DNA of 58,848 bases from contig RPFO01000041.1 of the NCBI GenBank assembly GCA_009746045.1, forward strand, positions 8,038,613 to 8,097,460. Direction: 5' to 3'. Both the position numbers and the translations under genes were made by a program. The notes beneath the pieces were generated by a model. The model ran no database searches. It was not told the origin of the DNA and saw nothing but the letters and a program-made list of their open reading frames with translations. Of this stretch, positions 31,622 through 41,584 are shown in pieces. This stretch comes from Mesostigma viride. Taxonomy: Eukaryota > Streptophyta > Mesostigmatophyceae > Mesostigmatales > Mesostigmataceae. Every line of letters begins with the position of its first letter. Positions within the stretch are counted from its first letter, which is position 1.

Positions 31622-32740
31622 GGCGTACTACGTGCCGAAAAACACGTCTTCCATGAAGACTCCTGGGCAGCCTTCGATTCCAGTAGCCATATGCGTTGAT
31701 GTCAAAGGCGATCTTGGCCCAATGCGGAGCCCTCGGCAGGGCCGGACTGCGCTTGGGCTCAGGCGATGCAGATCATTGGCGAGGCAAGCCCGGGGGGAGG
31801 CTGGGCAACCACCAGTGCGCGACTAGTGTCACCGGTGCCTTCCGAACCTGAGGGCGAGGCTGCAGCCGGAGCTGCAGACGTATTTTCATTGCTTCAACGC
31901 AGCCGCCAGGCTGCGTTGCGTAGATGAGCGTTTGCTCGTCATATATTGCGTAACAGCTTCTGAAAATTAGATCAGTGTGTGCGGCTTAGAAAGACGAAGC
32001 GATAGGCAAGGATAGGTGGCAAGTAGTGATGAAGGAGACCACCCCCAAGTCAGTGGGGGCTCCGCGTGTGACCCAGTTTGGCATTCATGGCGATTCAGGC
32101 CGTGGTGCCCACAACCCTGTAACTAGGAACTAGATAGCTAGCATCATCCATTCCATACCATCTTCCCCTCCCACTGAGGACGTATGCTCACGTGACGCAG
32201 TCATGTGTACATTAATGTAAGTAAGTACTTGCGTGTCATGCGCATGGGCATGCCACGGAGTACTATGCTAATCTCATTAGAAAATAATTGTAATGAAAGT
32301 TACAAATATCGTCTGCATCATGCCCCTACCATATAGTCACCAGAGGGGGATATAATCCTCATCTGAGCTGTCCTCTATTTTAATGGCAGACGAGGCGGTA
32401 GTGTAGCGGCTATCCTCAGGGGCAATAGCCTCCACCCGCGGACTTCTACCCTGCATTCTAGCAATGGGCCGCGGGGCCCGTGGGGATAAAACAGGAGCAT
32501 GCCCCTCAGGAAGATGCTCATCGCAGACGGCAGCCCATTTCTCCTTGTCTAGTTGTCTATCAATTGCGGGCGCGGAGTACAGATAATCCCAGAAGCCCAG
32601 CATCCTTAAGCAATTGTGTCACATAGGTCCGGGTCGCGCCGCGTCAGTGCGAGGCGCGAGCTCGGAAGTTTGCGAGTGGGTTGCGACGGGACAAGGGGAC
32701 CCTGCCATAGGAGGAGGTGTCTATACCTGGTTGGCCAGTC
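31622..32740. other. LINE 3' fragment (plus strand) and unassigned sequence
   Basis: At 32004-32215 a plus-strand LINE 3' end (GTGATGAAGGAGACCACCCC ... CCCCTCCCACTGAGGACGTA) mirrors the family at 16.5 kb, diverged by about 10%. An 88-aa minus-strand frame at 32337-32603 (MLGFWDYLYSAPAIDRQL ... IKIEDSSDEDYIPLW) looks somewhat protein-like, with an acidic end, but has no family I recognise. Nothing else is evident. Confidence 0.6.
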
Positions 32741-33121
32741 CTAAGCCCGCCCGCAGGGCCCACATCGGTATTCACATGGTTGCATGTGCGGGCAAGATGG
32801 CCGGCAAAGAGGACGGCAGGCGGCGGTGTCGGATGGTATGGGTGACAAGAGGGAGCTCGCAGTAGAGCTCGGGCCGGGTGCGGCGCTCTTGGTAGCGGAC
32901 GCCGAGGATGTGACGGAGCATTCGATGACAGTGCCGTCAAGCTGCTTGCTCAGCGCCTGGTCCAGGGTCCACGCCTCGCAGCCGTAAAGGAGGATGCTGA
33001 GGACAAGGACCTTGAACAGAATGCGCTTGCGCCGCTCACTCAGGTAGCGACATGTGGCCAGAACCTGTCGAGGCGGCGGAGGGCCGCCCAGGCCTGACCA
33101 TTGAATGCGGGTGTTGATCAC
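32741..33121 (-). pseudogene. LINE RT C-terminal fragment of a second family
   Basis: Encodes RRKRILFKVLVLSILLYGCE, AWTLDQALSKQLDGTVI, then after a frameshift MLRHILGVRYQERRT and LPLVTHTIRHRRL. These align by pattern with the TYGAETWTL and RHRRLGLAGHL blocks of the LINE at 16.6-17.1 kb, but with about half the residues different, so it is another lineage. It forms the last host repeat before the virus-like block. Confidence 0.78.
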
Positions 33122-33215
33122 ATGTTGTCGGCCGTGGAGGGAAGCCAGCTGCCAAGGAGCTTGAAGCGAGTCGCCGCTAGGCTTCGCGAGGGCTACCCCT
33201 CGTTCGTGCGCGTGT

Positions 33216-33941
33216 TTTGAGCGTCGTTAGCGTCGTTCGTGGCGGGACGCGGCAGGACGTGGCGGGCGTGGCGGGTCGTGGCAGGTCGTGGCAGGTCGAG
33301 TGTCGGCAGAGGCTGGAGAGGTTGGATGTTCTTCTCTCCGTGTTTTTGGAGAAGTCTATCCACGATCTTGGTCGAGAGAGGGTTCTCGGCGCGTGCCGTT
33401 TTTTTTGTCGACGAGAAGGCTATCCACGACCGATGGTCGAGAATGTCGGGAGGGGGCGTCTTAAATTTGTTCGATGGTCGGGCGGGGTTTAAGAGGGGGG
33501 GAGTTTGGATAGTCTTCTTTTGGTAGTCTTCTTTTTGGGTATGAAAGGGAAGTATTTTATGGCATAAGGAAAATTTTCAGGGGGGTATAGGGTATAGGGT
33601 GTAGGGTATAGGTGGAGTAATAGTTTGGCGGGGGGGGTAAAAAGAAGTCTATCCAAGAGAAGGCTATCCACGACCAACGGGCGAGAATGGCGGGAGAGGT
33701 CGTCTTAAATTTGTTCGATGGTCGAGCGGGGTTTGAGAGGGGGTGAGTTTGGATAGTCTTCTCTTTTTTTTCCTGGTGACGGATGCGTGGGCCGGTGTTG
33801 GCGGGGGTTTTGTTGGATAGTCTTCTCTTTTTTGGTCGGTAGAAGGCTATCCAAGTCGGGGCCGTGTTGAGAGCGTTCGAGCGGTGCTGTGCGCGCGCGT
33901 TTTAAAATTATGTGCGCTTTTTTGTATACGTGTTTCGCGCG
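33216..33941. repeat. Left edge of the virus-like block: AGAAGNCTATCCA motif array
   Basis: No gene. The 13-mer AGAAGNCTATCCA occurs at 33350, 33414, 33643, 33658 and 33841 on the plus strand, and its complement TGGATAGTCTTCT at 33506, 33750 and 33814. An approximately 110-bp direct repeat (33412-33520 and 33656-33765) includes GTCTTAAATTTGTTCGATGG. The stretch also has G-rich GGGTATAGGGT runs at 33580-33612. It may be a regulatory or terminal repeat of the element; the function is unknown. Confidence 0.75.
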
Positions 33942-35063
33942 ATGGTATCGTCCGATCGTTGCGGTGCGTTGACGGGCAAGGGCGGCCGGTGCGGGTGGCA
34001 GACGTGGGGCGGCAGGAGCGCGTGCCCGCACCACGGGAGGGGCGCGCCTAGGCGCGGGGGGCACGGGGTCAGGGCGACCGATTTCCGCGCGGCGGCGGAC
34101 CCCGCAGCTGGATTGGCGGCGTCCGCGCGATCAAACCTGGACGCGCTTAGACAGCGCGCCCAGGACTTAGAGGAGAAAGCGAGCCGGGCCAGAGAAAGGT
34201 CGAAAGGTCATCAAAAAAGAGCGGCCGAGACACAAACCGCTCGCAGTCACGATAAATGGCAATTGGCGGCCGACATCGCGCACAATAAGTATACGAAACT
34301 CAAAGCGGAGGCCAAGGCCGCTAACAAAGCCCTTGGGGACGCCGAGCGGTCTGCGGCTGCTGCTGATGGACCCGTGTCCGCCACTGCCGCCCCGCGCCCC
34401 GCGCCTTCTGCTGTAGCAGGGGGGGTGTTCGACGAAAATAGGTGGTACATGAGACCGGCGGCCAGATTGGCGAACGGTCTGGAGGCGGCCGCTGCCTGGG
34501 TCGAGAGGATGGCTCCGGGCGGACAGACGCGGGAGATCAAGGACGCCATGACCGCAGCTCGAGCCCGCGCGGGTGAAGCCCGGTGGGCCCTGCACGAGGC
34601 GGACGAGGCGGAGAGGCGTGCAGCAGCCCGGGCCCGCGCCGCGCCCTACTCCGCGAACCCCGAACGAACCCGTGCCATTGCAGCCAAGTTGGGCGCCGAG
34701 GCGGCCCTTCTCAGAGCGCACGCCACTACCCTCGCTAATGCCCTAGGTGCTGCTGCGGACCCCTCAACACATGCCAAGTTATTCGCTATGGCTGCCGCGA
34801 GGGATGAGGAGGAGGAGGAGGCCGCCGCCGCCGCGGCCCTCGAGGCCGCCTTAGAGGCCGCCCCCGCGCTCACCCACGAACAGCGACTGGAGGCCGCCGA
34901 GGAGGCCGAGAGGCAGGCCTACCGACTCGAGAGCGACGACGAGGACGACTACGTCCAGCACAGGGGGTACACGCGCGTGTTCACGCCGATATACACGCGG
35001 ACGGAGACGCCGATGTACACGGGGGGGCGCGGGTGCCCATCCTGTCCGCTCGGGGGTGACTAG
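33942..35063 (+). CDS. Zinc-module / long coiled-coil protein
   Basis: Orphan of about 373 aa. ATG 33942 is preferred over 33912 because it places the cysteine module at the N-terminus, as in its relatives. Residues 7-31 (CGALTGKGGRC ... ACPHH) form the C-x9-C-x10-C-x2-H module shared with five other proteins of the block. Then come long Ala/Glu/Lys-rich heptad stretches (RSNLDALRQRAQDLEEKASR; AEARWALHEADEAERRAAA) predicted to be coiled coils, an acidic patch (RDEEEEEAAAAA) and a C-terminal CPSCPL. The ORF is intact with strong GC3 bias. A structural or DNA-binding role is possible but unproved. Confidence 0.7.
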   Translation: MVSSDRCGALTGKGGRCGWQTWGGRSACPHHGRGAPRRGGHGVRATDFRAAADPAAGLAASARSNLDALRQRAQDLEEKASRARERSKGHQKRAAETQTARSHDKWQLAADIAHNKYTKLKAEAKAANKALGDAERSAAAADGPVSATAAPRPAPSAVAGGVFDENRWYMRPAARLANGLEAAAAWVERMAPGGQTREIKDAMTAARARAGEARWALHEADEAERRAAARARAAPYSANPERTRAIAAKLGAEAALLRAHATTLANALGAAADPSTHAKLFAMAAARDEEEEEAAAAAALEAALEAAPALTHEQRLEAAEEAERQAYRLESDDEDDYVQHRGYTRVFTPIYTRTETPMYTGGRGCPSCPLGGD

Positions 35064-35136
35064 GCCTAGGAAGAGGAGCACTCCATCAGCCGGGGGGGCG
35101 CGTGCACGGGTAAATAAACACCGCGTCTAGTGGTAA

Positions 35137-35590
35137 ATGTCTCTGCCCGTGAAAGAAAAGGACGTCCAGGCGGCCTACAGCGCGAGGACGGGGGGCAGGC
35201 GCGAGGTGGTTTGTCAGGGGGGGAAGATCGACATCCTGGACGACGAGAGGGGCAGGATCGTCGAGGTGAAGGAATGGGGCAACTGGATGTACGGCGTGGG
35301 GCAGCTCATATCGTACGGGAAGGAATACCCCGGCCACAGCAAGGAGCTGCACCTGTTCAGGTCCAGGTGGTCCGCGAACGTAACGCTCGACTGTCAAGCT
35401 GAAACACATCCTGAGCGTGTGCAAGATCGCCGATATAGCCGTGACACTGCACGAGAGCGTGGGGCTGTCGCTGCCGACCCCCCCCCTCCCCTGTGGAGAC
35501 GCCTCCTGTGTCTCTCCGCCAAGGTCGCGCCCGACTAGTGGCGAGGGGATTGGTATATCCACCCGCCAGCGTTTCATCTGACTCGACAGT
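35137..35590 (+). pseudogene. PD-(D/E)XK-like nuclease fold protein, frameshifted
   Basis: The N-terminal 85 residues read REVVCQGGKIDILDDERG, RIVEVKEWGNWMYGVGQL and YGKEYPGHSKELHLF. The D-x(n)-E-V-K triad followed by a conserved GQLxxYGKxYPxHxKxLHLF block is a pattern I recall from small restriction-endonuclease-like proteins in large DNA viruses and their hosts. Near 35392 the frame changes: the continuation LKHILSVCKIADIAVTLHES lies in the next frame and stops shortly after. The listed frame instead ends at 35538. Either a decayed gene or a one-base sequence error. Confidence 0.6.
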
Positions 35591-36485
35591 GTCGCGCGCA
35601 TCGGCGCCTCCTGCCCGTCACCGGGTTCGTGCACCACCTGCGACCCCTGGCGTTCCAGACGTTGCAATGCCGGCGGTGGACGCAGTGCTGGTTGGTGCAC
35701 CCGTGGCCCGTGCACGCCCTCGTGATCCTGTCCGGGGTGGAGGCCATATCGACGGCCGTCCCGTCACGGTCATCCTCCACCTCCATGCCGAGCGTCTTGT
35801 AGTAGTTCACGAGCCTCTCATTGGCTTGGAGTTGACCGGTCTTCCTCCACAGATATTCCTCCATTTTGTTAGTGTTATCTGATAGGCTTTCGAATACGGG
35901 TAACATGTCACTTGCTGTCTGCGGGTACTTTTCGAGGAGCGCCCAAGCCTCATTTAATTTATCGTCACGACTACCCTTAGGGTCGGATGGTACAAACATA
36001 GGCTTTCTCCCCCCCACATGTCCTTGCGCGGATAGAAATACCCTACCGTGTACTGGGTCGTCCAGCAAATGCCTATTCGCGTCGACGCCTCTCCAAAACA
36101 AATCTTTGCCTATGCCTTTCATCGCTTCCTTCTCCCCCAAGAGAGCGTGATCTGATGCCTTGTTGCTTGGGGCAGTGTTAACATTAAACCAAGCGTAATA
36201 CAACCCATCGCCTTTTTTATTTTTATTTGACACTAGCAAGGATGCCAAATCACTGGCCTCTCTACGGAGAGCCGTCATCGGATAGCCATCGGGATAATTT
36301 ACCACCACGTCCCTCGTTTTACTAGTACTATGAGGTTTGTAGGTAAAATCGAGTGGATAGCTTTGACCGTCCAGCACTATGTTCCGCCCGGTGCTCTTGT
36401 GTTCTTCTTGGCGTCGCTTACTGACATGTTTGCCCCTCATCCCGTGCCCGTTTTTGTGTCCGGTCGATTTCCTCACGCACCCCAT
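35574..36485 (-). CDS. Orphan protein with C-terminal Cys/His module, copy 1
   Basis: 303 aa from MGCVRKSTGHKNGHG; the upstream in-frame Met at 36515 is less likely because the copy 2 start aligns with MGxxxK. Central blocks are NIVLDGQSYPLDFTY, DVVVNYPDGYPMTALR, GLYYAWFNVNT, KDLFWRGVDANRHL and DPVHGRVFLSA. The C-terminus holds ACTGHGCTNQHCVHRRH and then CNVWNARGRRWCTNPVTG with CARH, the same C-x10-C-x10-C-x2-H module found in the other proteins. I do not recognise the N-terminal domain. It is intact and has a damaged paralogue next to it. Confidence 0.72.
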   Translation of the reverse strand: MGCVRKSTGHKNGHGMRGKHVSKRRQEEHKSTGRNIVLDGQSYPLDFTYKPHSTSKTRDVVVNYPDGYPMTALRREASDLASLLVSNKNKKGDGLYYAWFNVNTAPSNKASDHALLGEKEAMKGIGKDLFWRGVDANRHLLDDPVHGRVFLSAQGHVGGRKPMFVPSDPKGSRDDKLNEAWALLEKYPQTASDMLPVFESLSDNTNKMEEYLWRKTGQLQANERLVNYYKTLGMEVEDDRDGTAVDMASTPDRITRACTGHGCTNQHCVHRRHCNVWNARGRRWCTNPVTGRRRRCARHCRVR

Positions 36486-36534
36486 AATACTAGTTAGCAC
36501 AAAAAAAAAACGCACGCCGAATATCCCCCTATTG

Positions 36535-37447
36535 TCATTTACGGACGCGAGCCTTACACTGCTGTGTCGAGTGCCGTGCGCATCGGCGTCTCCTGCCCGT
36601 CACCGGGTTGGTGCACCACCTGCGGCCCCTGGCGTTCCAGACGTTGCAATGCCGGCGGTGGACGCAGTGCTGGTTGGTGCACCCGTGGCCCGTGCACGCC
36701 CTCATGATCCTGTCCGGGGTGGAGGCCATATTGACCCAGGTCCCATCACGGTCATCCTCAACCTCCATGCCGAGCGTCTTGTAGTAGTCCACGAGCTTCA
36801 TGTTGTTTTGGATTTCGCCGCCCCTCTCCCACATCAAGGTGTAGGGGTCGCTGCCGGGGGTAATTGTTCCATTTCTTCCTCCAGCATGCGCGCCGTGGCG
36901 GGGTACTTTTCGATGAGACTCCAGGGCTCGTCGTTCGTGGCGTTGTCGGGGTCGGGTGATACGTATTTCGCTTTTCTCCCCCCGTGCTCGCGACCGCGGA
37001 CAGCGACACCCTCCCGTGGATGGGGTCCTCCATGTGTCTCTTGTTGGCGTCGACGCCTCTCCAGAAGATTTCTTTGCCGAGACCGCTCATCGCGTCCTTT
37101 TCTCCCTGGCTCGCGTGATCCGACCTCCAGTTGCTATTGGCCGTGTTCACTTTAAACAGAGCGTAATACAACCCGTTGTCTTGGTTATTTACCACCAGGG
37201 ATCCCAGATTGTCGGCGTAATCCCGGAGAGCGGTGTGCGGGTAGTTAACTGGGTAATTGACCACCACGTCCCTTGAAGGCAAGCCATCGACCACCCGCGG
37301 CCTGTACGTAAAATCCAGGGGGTAATTGCGTCCGTCGAGCACTATGGACCGCCCCGTGCCGTGTTTCTCGTGCTCGTTGTCGGGCCTCCCCCGTTTGGAC
37401 CGGGTTATGGCCCTCATGTCGTGCCCGACTTTTTTTGCGCGCCCCAT
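36535..37447 (-). pseudogene. Orphan protein copy 2, frameshifted paralogue
   Basis: Tandem relative of the gene at 35574-36485. The N-terminal two thirds (SIVLDGRNYPLDFTY, NGLYYALFKVNT, KEIFWRGVDANKRHM, DPIHGRVSLSA) are about 60% identical in protein. Frame is lost near 36985 and regained near 36840, where KLVDYYKTLGMEVEDDRDGT and the Cys/His module follow. The last 220 bp are almost identical to copy 1 at the DNA level, far closer than the rest, suggesting gene conversion or a recent module transfer. Confidence 0.8.
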
Positions 37448-37505
37448 AGTACTCCTTATTACTGACGCATTTTTTTATCTTATGCTACCGGTATAGAACT
37501 TTACC

Positions 37506-40240
37506 ATGTCTACCGCTCTGGACCAGCTCAGCGACGTCCGTTACGCGCGCATGTACTCAACCGCTCTCCTGGGCGACCTCGACCCCGCCGCGAGGGTGAA
37601 GGACCTCGTCGTCAAGGCGCAGGACAGCATCGTCATCAAGCCCAACAACGGGTACGGCACCAGCGCGACAACCGCCTCAAGATCGTGGGATCCACCGCCA
37701 TAGACGGGGCGCTGTCCGTGGACAACGTTACCATCGACGGCAGCACCGTCAACTCGTCTTCCGGCAGCCTCGTGCTCTCGTCCGACGCCGGGTCGGTGCG
37801 CATGGCCGACGTGGTCGCCTCCGCGGCCTCCCTCTCGCCGGCCTCCGACGTGAACCTGACCCTCTCGGGCGGTGCCACCAAGTCGGTGTTGGTGGAGGGC
37901 GTCAAGTTCACCGACAACGCGGTCACCACCTCCAGCGGCACCCTTGCGATCAGCTCTGCCGGGTCCTCGGCCGCCGCGCTCCAGCTGGGCGGCGTCACCG
38001 TCACCGACGCCTCCGTGTCCTCCTCCACCGCCAACGGAAACCTGACCATGGCCAGCAACGGCACCGGCTCCGTGCTCCTGGACAACGTGAAGGTGAAGAC
38101 CTCGGGCATCAGCAACAACGTGGCCAACGCCGACCTGACCCTGTCGTCCAACGGCACCGGGTCGGTGGTGATGGACAGCGTGAAGGTGAAGACGGCGGGC
38201 ATCACCACCAGCAGCGGCACGCTCTCGCTGACCTCCGCGGGGGCGGCTACCAACCAGGTGAACGTGGCCGGCATCACGGTGACGAACGCCAGCATCAGTG
38301 CCGCGTCGGCGAGCACCGTGACGGTGGCGAAGGACCTGACCCTGACCAGCACCGCGGGCGGCAGCGGCAAGGTGACGACCTCGGCGGGCAATCTGGAGCT
38401 GACCAGCACGAGCGGCACGGTGGCCGTCACGGGCGCGCTCACTGTGTCGGGGGCGGTTGCAGGCGCCAGCAGTATTACTAGCACGGGCAACACGGTGGTG
38501 GGCGGCAACCTGCGTGTGGCGGGCATGATCGACAGCACCAACGCCAGTGGGAAGCTGGAGATCGCTGACAAGGCGGTCAACCTGGGTAAGCAGACGGTGT
38601 TCGAGAGCGTTATGGACTTTCCATTTACCACGACAGGCAGCGCATCGACGGTGGCAAACACGATCAGCAACGGGATTTATGCCCAATGCGGTCAAGGCGC
38701 CAACATCGCGAACGGTGGTGTGACCATGCAGGCTGGATCTAACCAAAACGCCAGGGTTTCCTTCTTCTACAACACCGTCAACACGCCCATCCCCACCGAC
38801 CTGCTAGACTTCAGCCAAAACAACATTGAACTCAGCGCCAAATATACCCTTGCGGGCCTCCTCCTTAACAATTACAACTTCTTCGGTATCGAGCAGACAA
38901 CTGTCGCGCCATACCCGTACTTTAGGCTATACACCGCCACGGGAGGAGCGATGAAGGTCGAGACCCGTAATGCTGCTGGGACGGTTACATCTTTCACGTC
39001 CGACGCGGTCAACTGGTTTAACACGGTCACCAATTACGTCCTCTCTATGTCGTTCACCGCGTCGGGTGGGGGGTGTCGGTATCTCTCTCGTTCACCAAGA
39101 ACGGGGGGGCGTCCATTCCCGTCACGTTCTCCGGCAGCACTTCTCTTTCTCTAGGTACTTGCTTCCTGTCTGCCCCCTCCGTCATTGTTGTTGGCAACGT
39201 GGGCTTGCAATACGGCGGCGATAACTATTATGTGGACAACGTGACGGCCAGCAAGAACGGTGTCGCGTCAAACGCGGGCTCCGACAACGCCGGCCTGTTT
39301 GTTGACGGCAGCGCCTCCTTCGGCAGCCGCGCCCTCACCTGGCACATGGGCGCCGGCGAGACCTCGCAGGACAAGGGCGACTACACCGGCTCGTACTGGC
39401 ACGTGGAGGGCGGCCAGCTGCTGCTCTCTCGCACCATCCTGGCGGCCGACCGCGAGGCGCCCGCCACCAACGTCAATCTTGCCTCCCTGGCCAGCGGCTC
39501 CGACACGCTGCGGTGGGAGTTCTCCTCGTCCAACCAAGGCCAGCACCGTCGGCAGCGCCACCTTCAGCGGCAGCGGCACCGTCGCGGACGGCGTGCTCAA
39601 GGAGTCCGGCTCCCAGTTCGACTCCGTGTCGCCCAACGTCACGGGCACGTTCTCTCTGATCATCAAGGTGCTGCCCCAGTTCGACCTGTCCACGCTGACC
39701 CTCCTGACCGACCTGATCGAGTACGGCTACCTTGCCGTGCAGATCTCGAGCGGCGGCTTCCTGACCTTCTCCGACGGCGTGAACGCGGCCATCGTCATGG
39801 ACACCCCCGTGCACGCCGAGCCGTTCACGCTGTGCATCACCATGAGCGGGTCGCAGGTCAAGTTCTACCTGGACGGCGCCCTGGTGGCTTCCTCGGCCAA
39901 CGGCGCTCTGGGCGCAAACCCGAATCTGGTGCTGTACGGCGGGTACGTCGGTAGCGTGTGGTACGACGACGTGCGCTTCGTGTCCGGCCAGGCGCTCACG
40001 GCGGCCAACACGATGCTGTACGGCTGGCGGGAGATGTACGCGGCCAACCAGACGGTGACGTACGGTTTCCGCATCTCCAACAACGAGGGCCTGCAGCTGG
40101 TGAAGGTGCGCGGGTCGGGCGGCAGCAACGGATGGGTCGGCACCAACCCCGCGCCCAACACGGTGACGTCCGGCAACAGCATGGGCGCCATCGGGGCCGC
40201 CACCGCATCCGTCATCAGCGAGAGCCAGATGACCTTCTAA
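37506..40240 (+). pseudogene. Fibre-like protein A: beta-repeat shaft with two lectin-like domains, frameshifted
   Basis: Begins MSTALDQLSDVRYARMYS, followed by LGDLDPAARVKDLVVKAQD as in its intact paralogue at 47116-49506. The shaft has repeated beta-strand units (GVKFTDNAVTTSSGTLAIS; NVKVKTSGISNN). A first lectin/LamG-like domain spans about 38600-39250 (FESVMDFPFTTTGSAST ... QYGGDNYYVDNVTASKNG). Then come a SRALTWHMGAGETSQDKGDY block and a second LamG-like C-terminal domain (GTFSLIIKVLPQFDLS ... VWYDDVRFVSGQAL). Frameshifts near 37663, 39072 (G run) and 39535 break it. Likely role: virion surface fibre or receptor binding, by architecture only. Confidence 0.72.
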
Positions 40241-40269
40241 GCTTTCTGTTTAACAGCATTTGTTTTGCA

Positions 40270-41328
40270 TCATCGTCGCGAACTCGCCTTGGATCTGTAC
40301 GCCCCCGTGCCATGCGCGACCTTCTTTGGCACTTGTGTCGCGGGGGCGGGCGGCTGGGGGAGCTTCAGCAGGGCGAGACGGAGAGAGATATTGTACGGAT
40401 CGTCCGGGTCCTTCTTCATTCCGGCCTCCATCTCAATGTGGGAGCGCTTGTTTGCCTTGGACCGCATCCCGTGACCCACCACCCAGGGGTCGATCTTCTC
40501 CGGCGGCACCTGTGGGGCGCCATCCGGGCGCCAGTATTCTAATCGCCCTCCTCGCACCCTCTCGTACGGCGGGTGCCTGATGCCCGCTCTAAGTCTGTTC
40601 GGGATTCGCATTCTTTGCTCGTTTGATAGGGGATCCCGTGCCCAATTATAACGCGAGCGGGCAGTTGCCAGATCAGCCAGGGCCTTCATCAGTCTTACCC
40701 TGGACTCACTCCAATTAGGGTAATTGTTAAGAACTTCCTCCTGGAGATTATGTACCATACTGACCTGTCTGTCCAACTCCTCTCGTGCCTTTGCCAGGTC
40801 CGCTTCCCACTCGGCCTTGGCTTGGGCTTCGTACTTTTCGATCAATCGATCTTTCATCTCCTTATGTTTATTTTTCCCCATGGCCGCCGCATAGTTCAAA
40901 CGATCCAGGTCATTCAACTGGGGCAATGCGAGCACGGATTTCTCCATATCGTCATATGTGGCGGCATTAATGTCGCGCCAGACAGGCTGTTTGCCAGCAA
41001 TTTTTTATGCTCGGTATCTCGGCCGAGATCGCCAGTGTTCTTCAGACTAAGCTCACTTAGCCCCTTTGTCAGCTCCGCCACCCCGGGCGCGTCCTCTTTC
41101 GGTTCCTTCAGGCTAAGCTCACCAAACCTCTCCGCAATATTGTCCACGTCGTATATAATATGCCCGCGTTCGATGCCTCGGTCGCCGCGGACGTCCGGGC
41201 GCGCTAGTGAATGCATGCGTGCTGTGCCCTCCGCGCGCTACCGGTTGCCCCTTGTGCAGGCGGCATCTCCCTCTCGCGACTTCTATGTTGCATGCCCCTC
41301 CACTCCTGGTATAAGCGCGACACTTCAT
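40270..41328 (-). pseudogene. Zinc-module / coiled-coil protein, two frameshifts
   Basis: Three overlapping frames form one protein of about 345 aa. It starts MKCRAYTRSGGACNIEV with CRLH (C-x9-C-x8-C-x2-H module). After a shift near 41205 come DVDNIAERFGELSLKEPKE and a partial repeat GLSELSLKNTGD. After another near 40985 follow LPQLNDLDRLNYAAAMGK, a coiled coil (YEAQAKAEWEADLAKAREEL), RHPPYERVRGGRLEYWRPDG and a basic tail. Reading the frames as one gene is supported by the order and the lack of separate start regions. Function unknown. Confidence 0.6.
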
Positions 41329-41567
41329 CGTATCTTACTCTTCAAGGACAGAATAAATTTTATAACGGGCGTGTTCTGGCCTAGCGCGTAGTGCAGGCCC
41401 TCGCCTATCACCACCAATGCGGCGAACCAGCCCGCTATCTCGGACGCCCTCAAGCGGCGTCCACCCGCGTAATAAGCGAACGCGGCACCGGCCGCCAGTG
41501 TGGCGAGCCAGTCGAATAGAGCACTGCCAAACACGCGAAAGGAGCGCAGGTAGGCTATCAGAGACAT
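41325..41567 (-). CDS. Small two-helix membrane protein
   Basis: 80 aa. Two hydrophobic segments, FGSALFDWLATLAAGAAFAY and IAGWFAALVVIGEGLHYAL, are joined by GGRRLRASE and followed by a basic end. A LFDWLxT first helix plus GExLH second helix resembles small membrane proteins I recall as common in large algal DNA viruses, but I cannot name a family. The stop overlaps the start of the next gene on the same strand (41328) by four bases, a compact arrangement typical of viral genomes. Confidence 0.65.
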   Translation of the reverse strand: MSLIAYLRSFRVFGSALFDWLATLAAGAAFAYYAGGRRLRASEIAGWFAALVVIGEGLHYALGQNTPVIKFILSLKSKIR

Positions 41568-41584
41568 GGCGTATTGATATATTT

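Noticed and set aside
37541-38746. 401-aa and 344-aa minus-strand frames opposite fibre gene A
   Set aside because: Antisense shadows of the GC-rich beta-repeat shaft.
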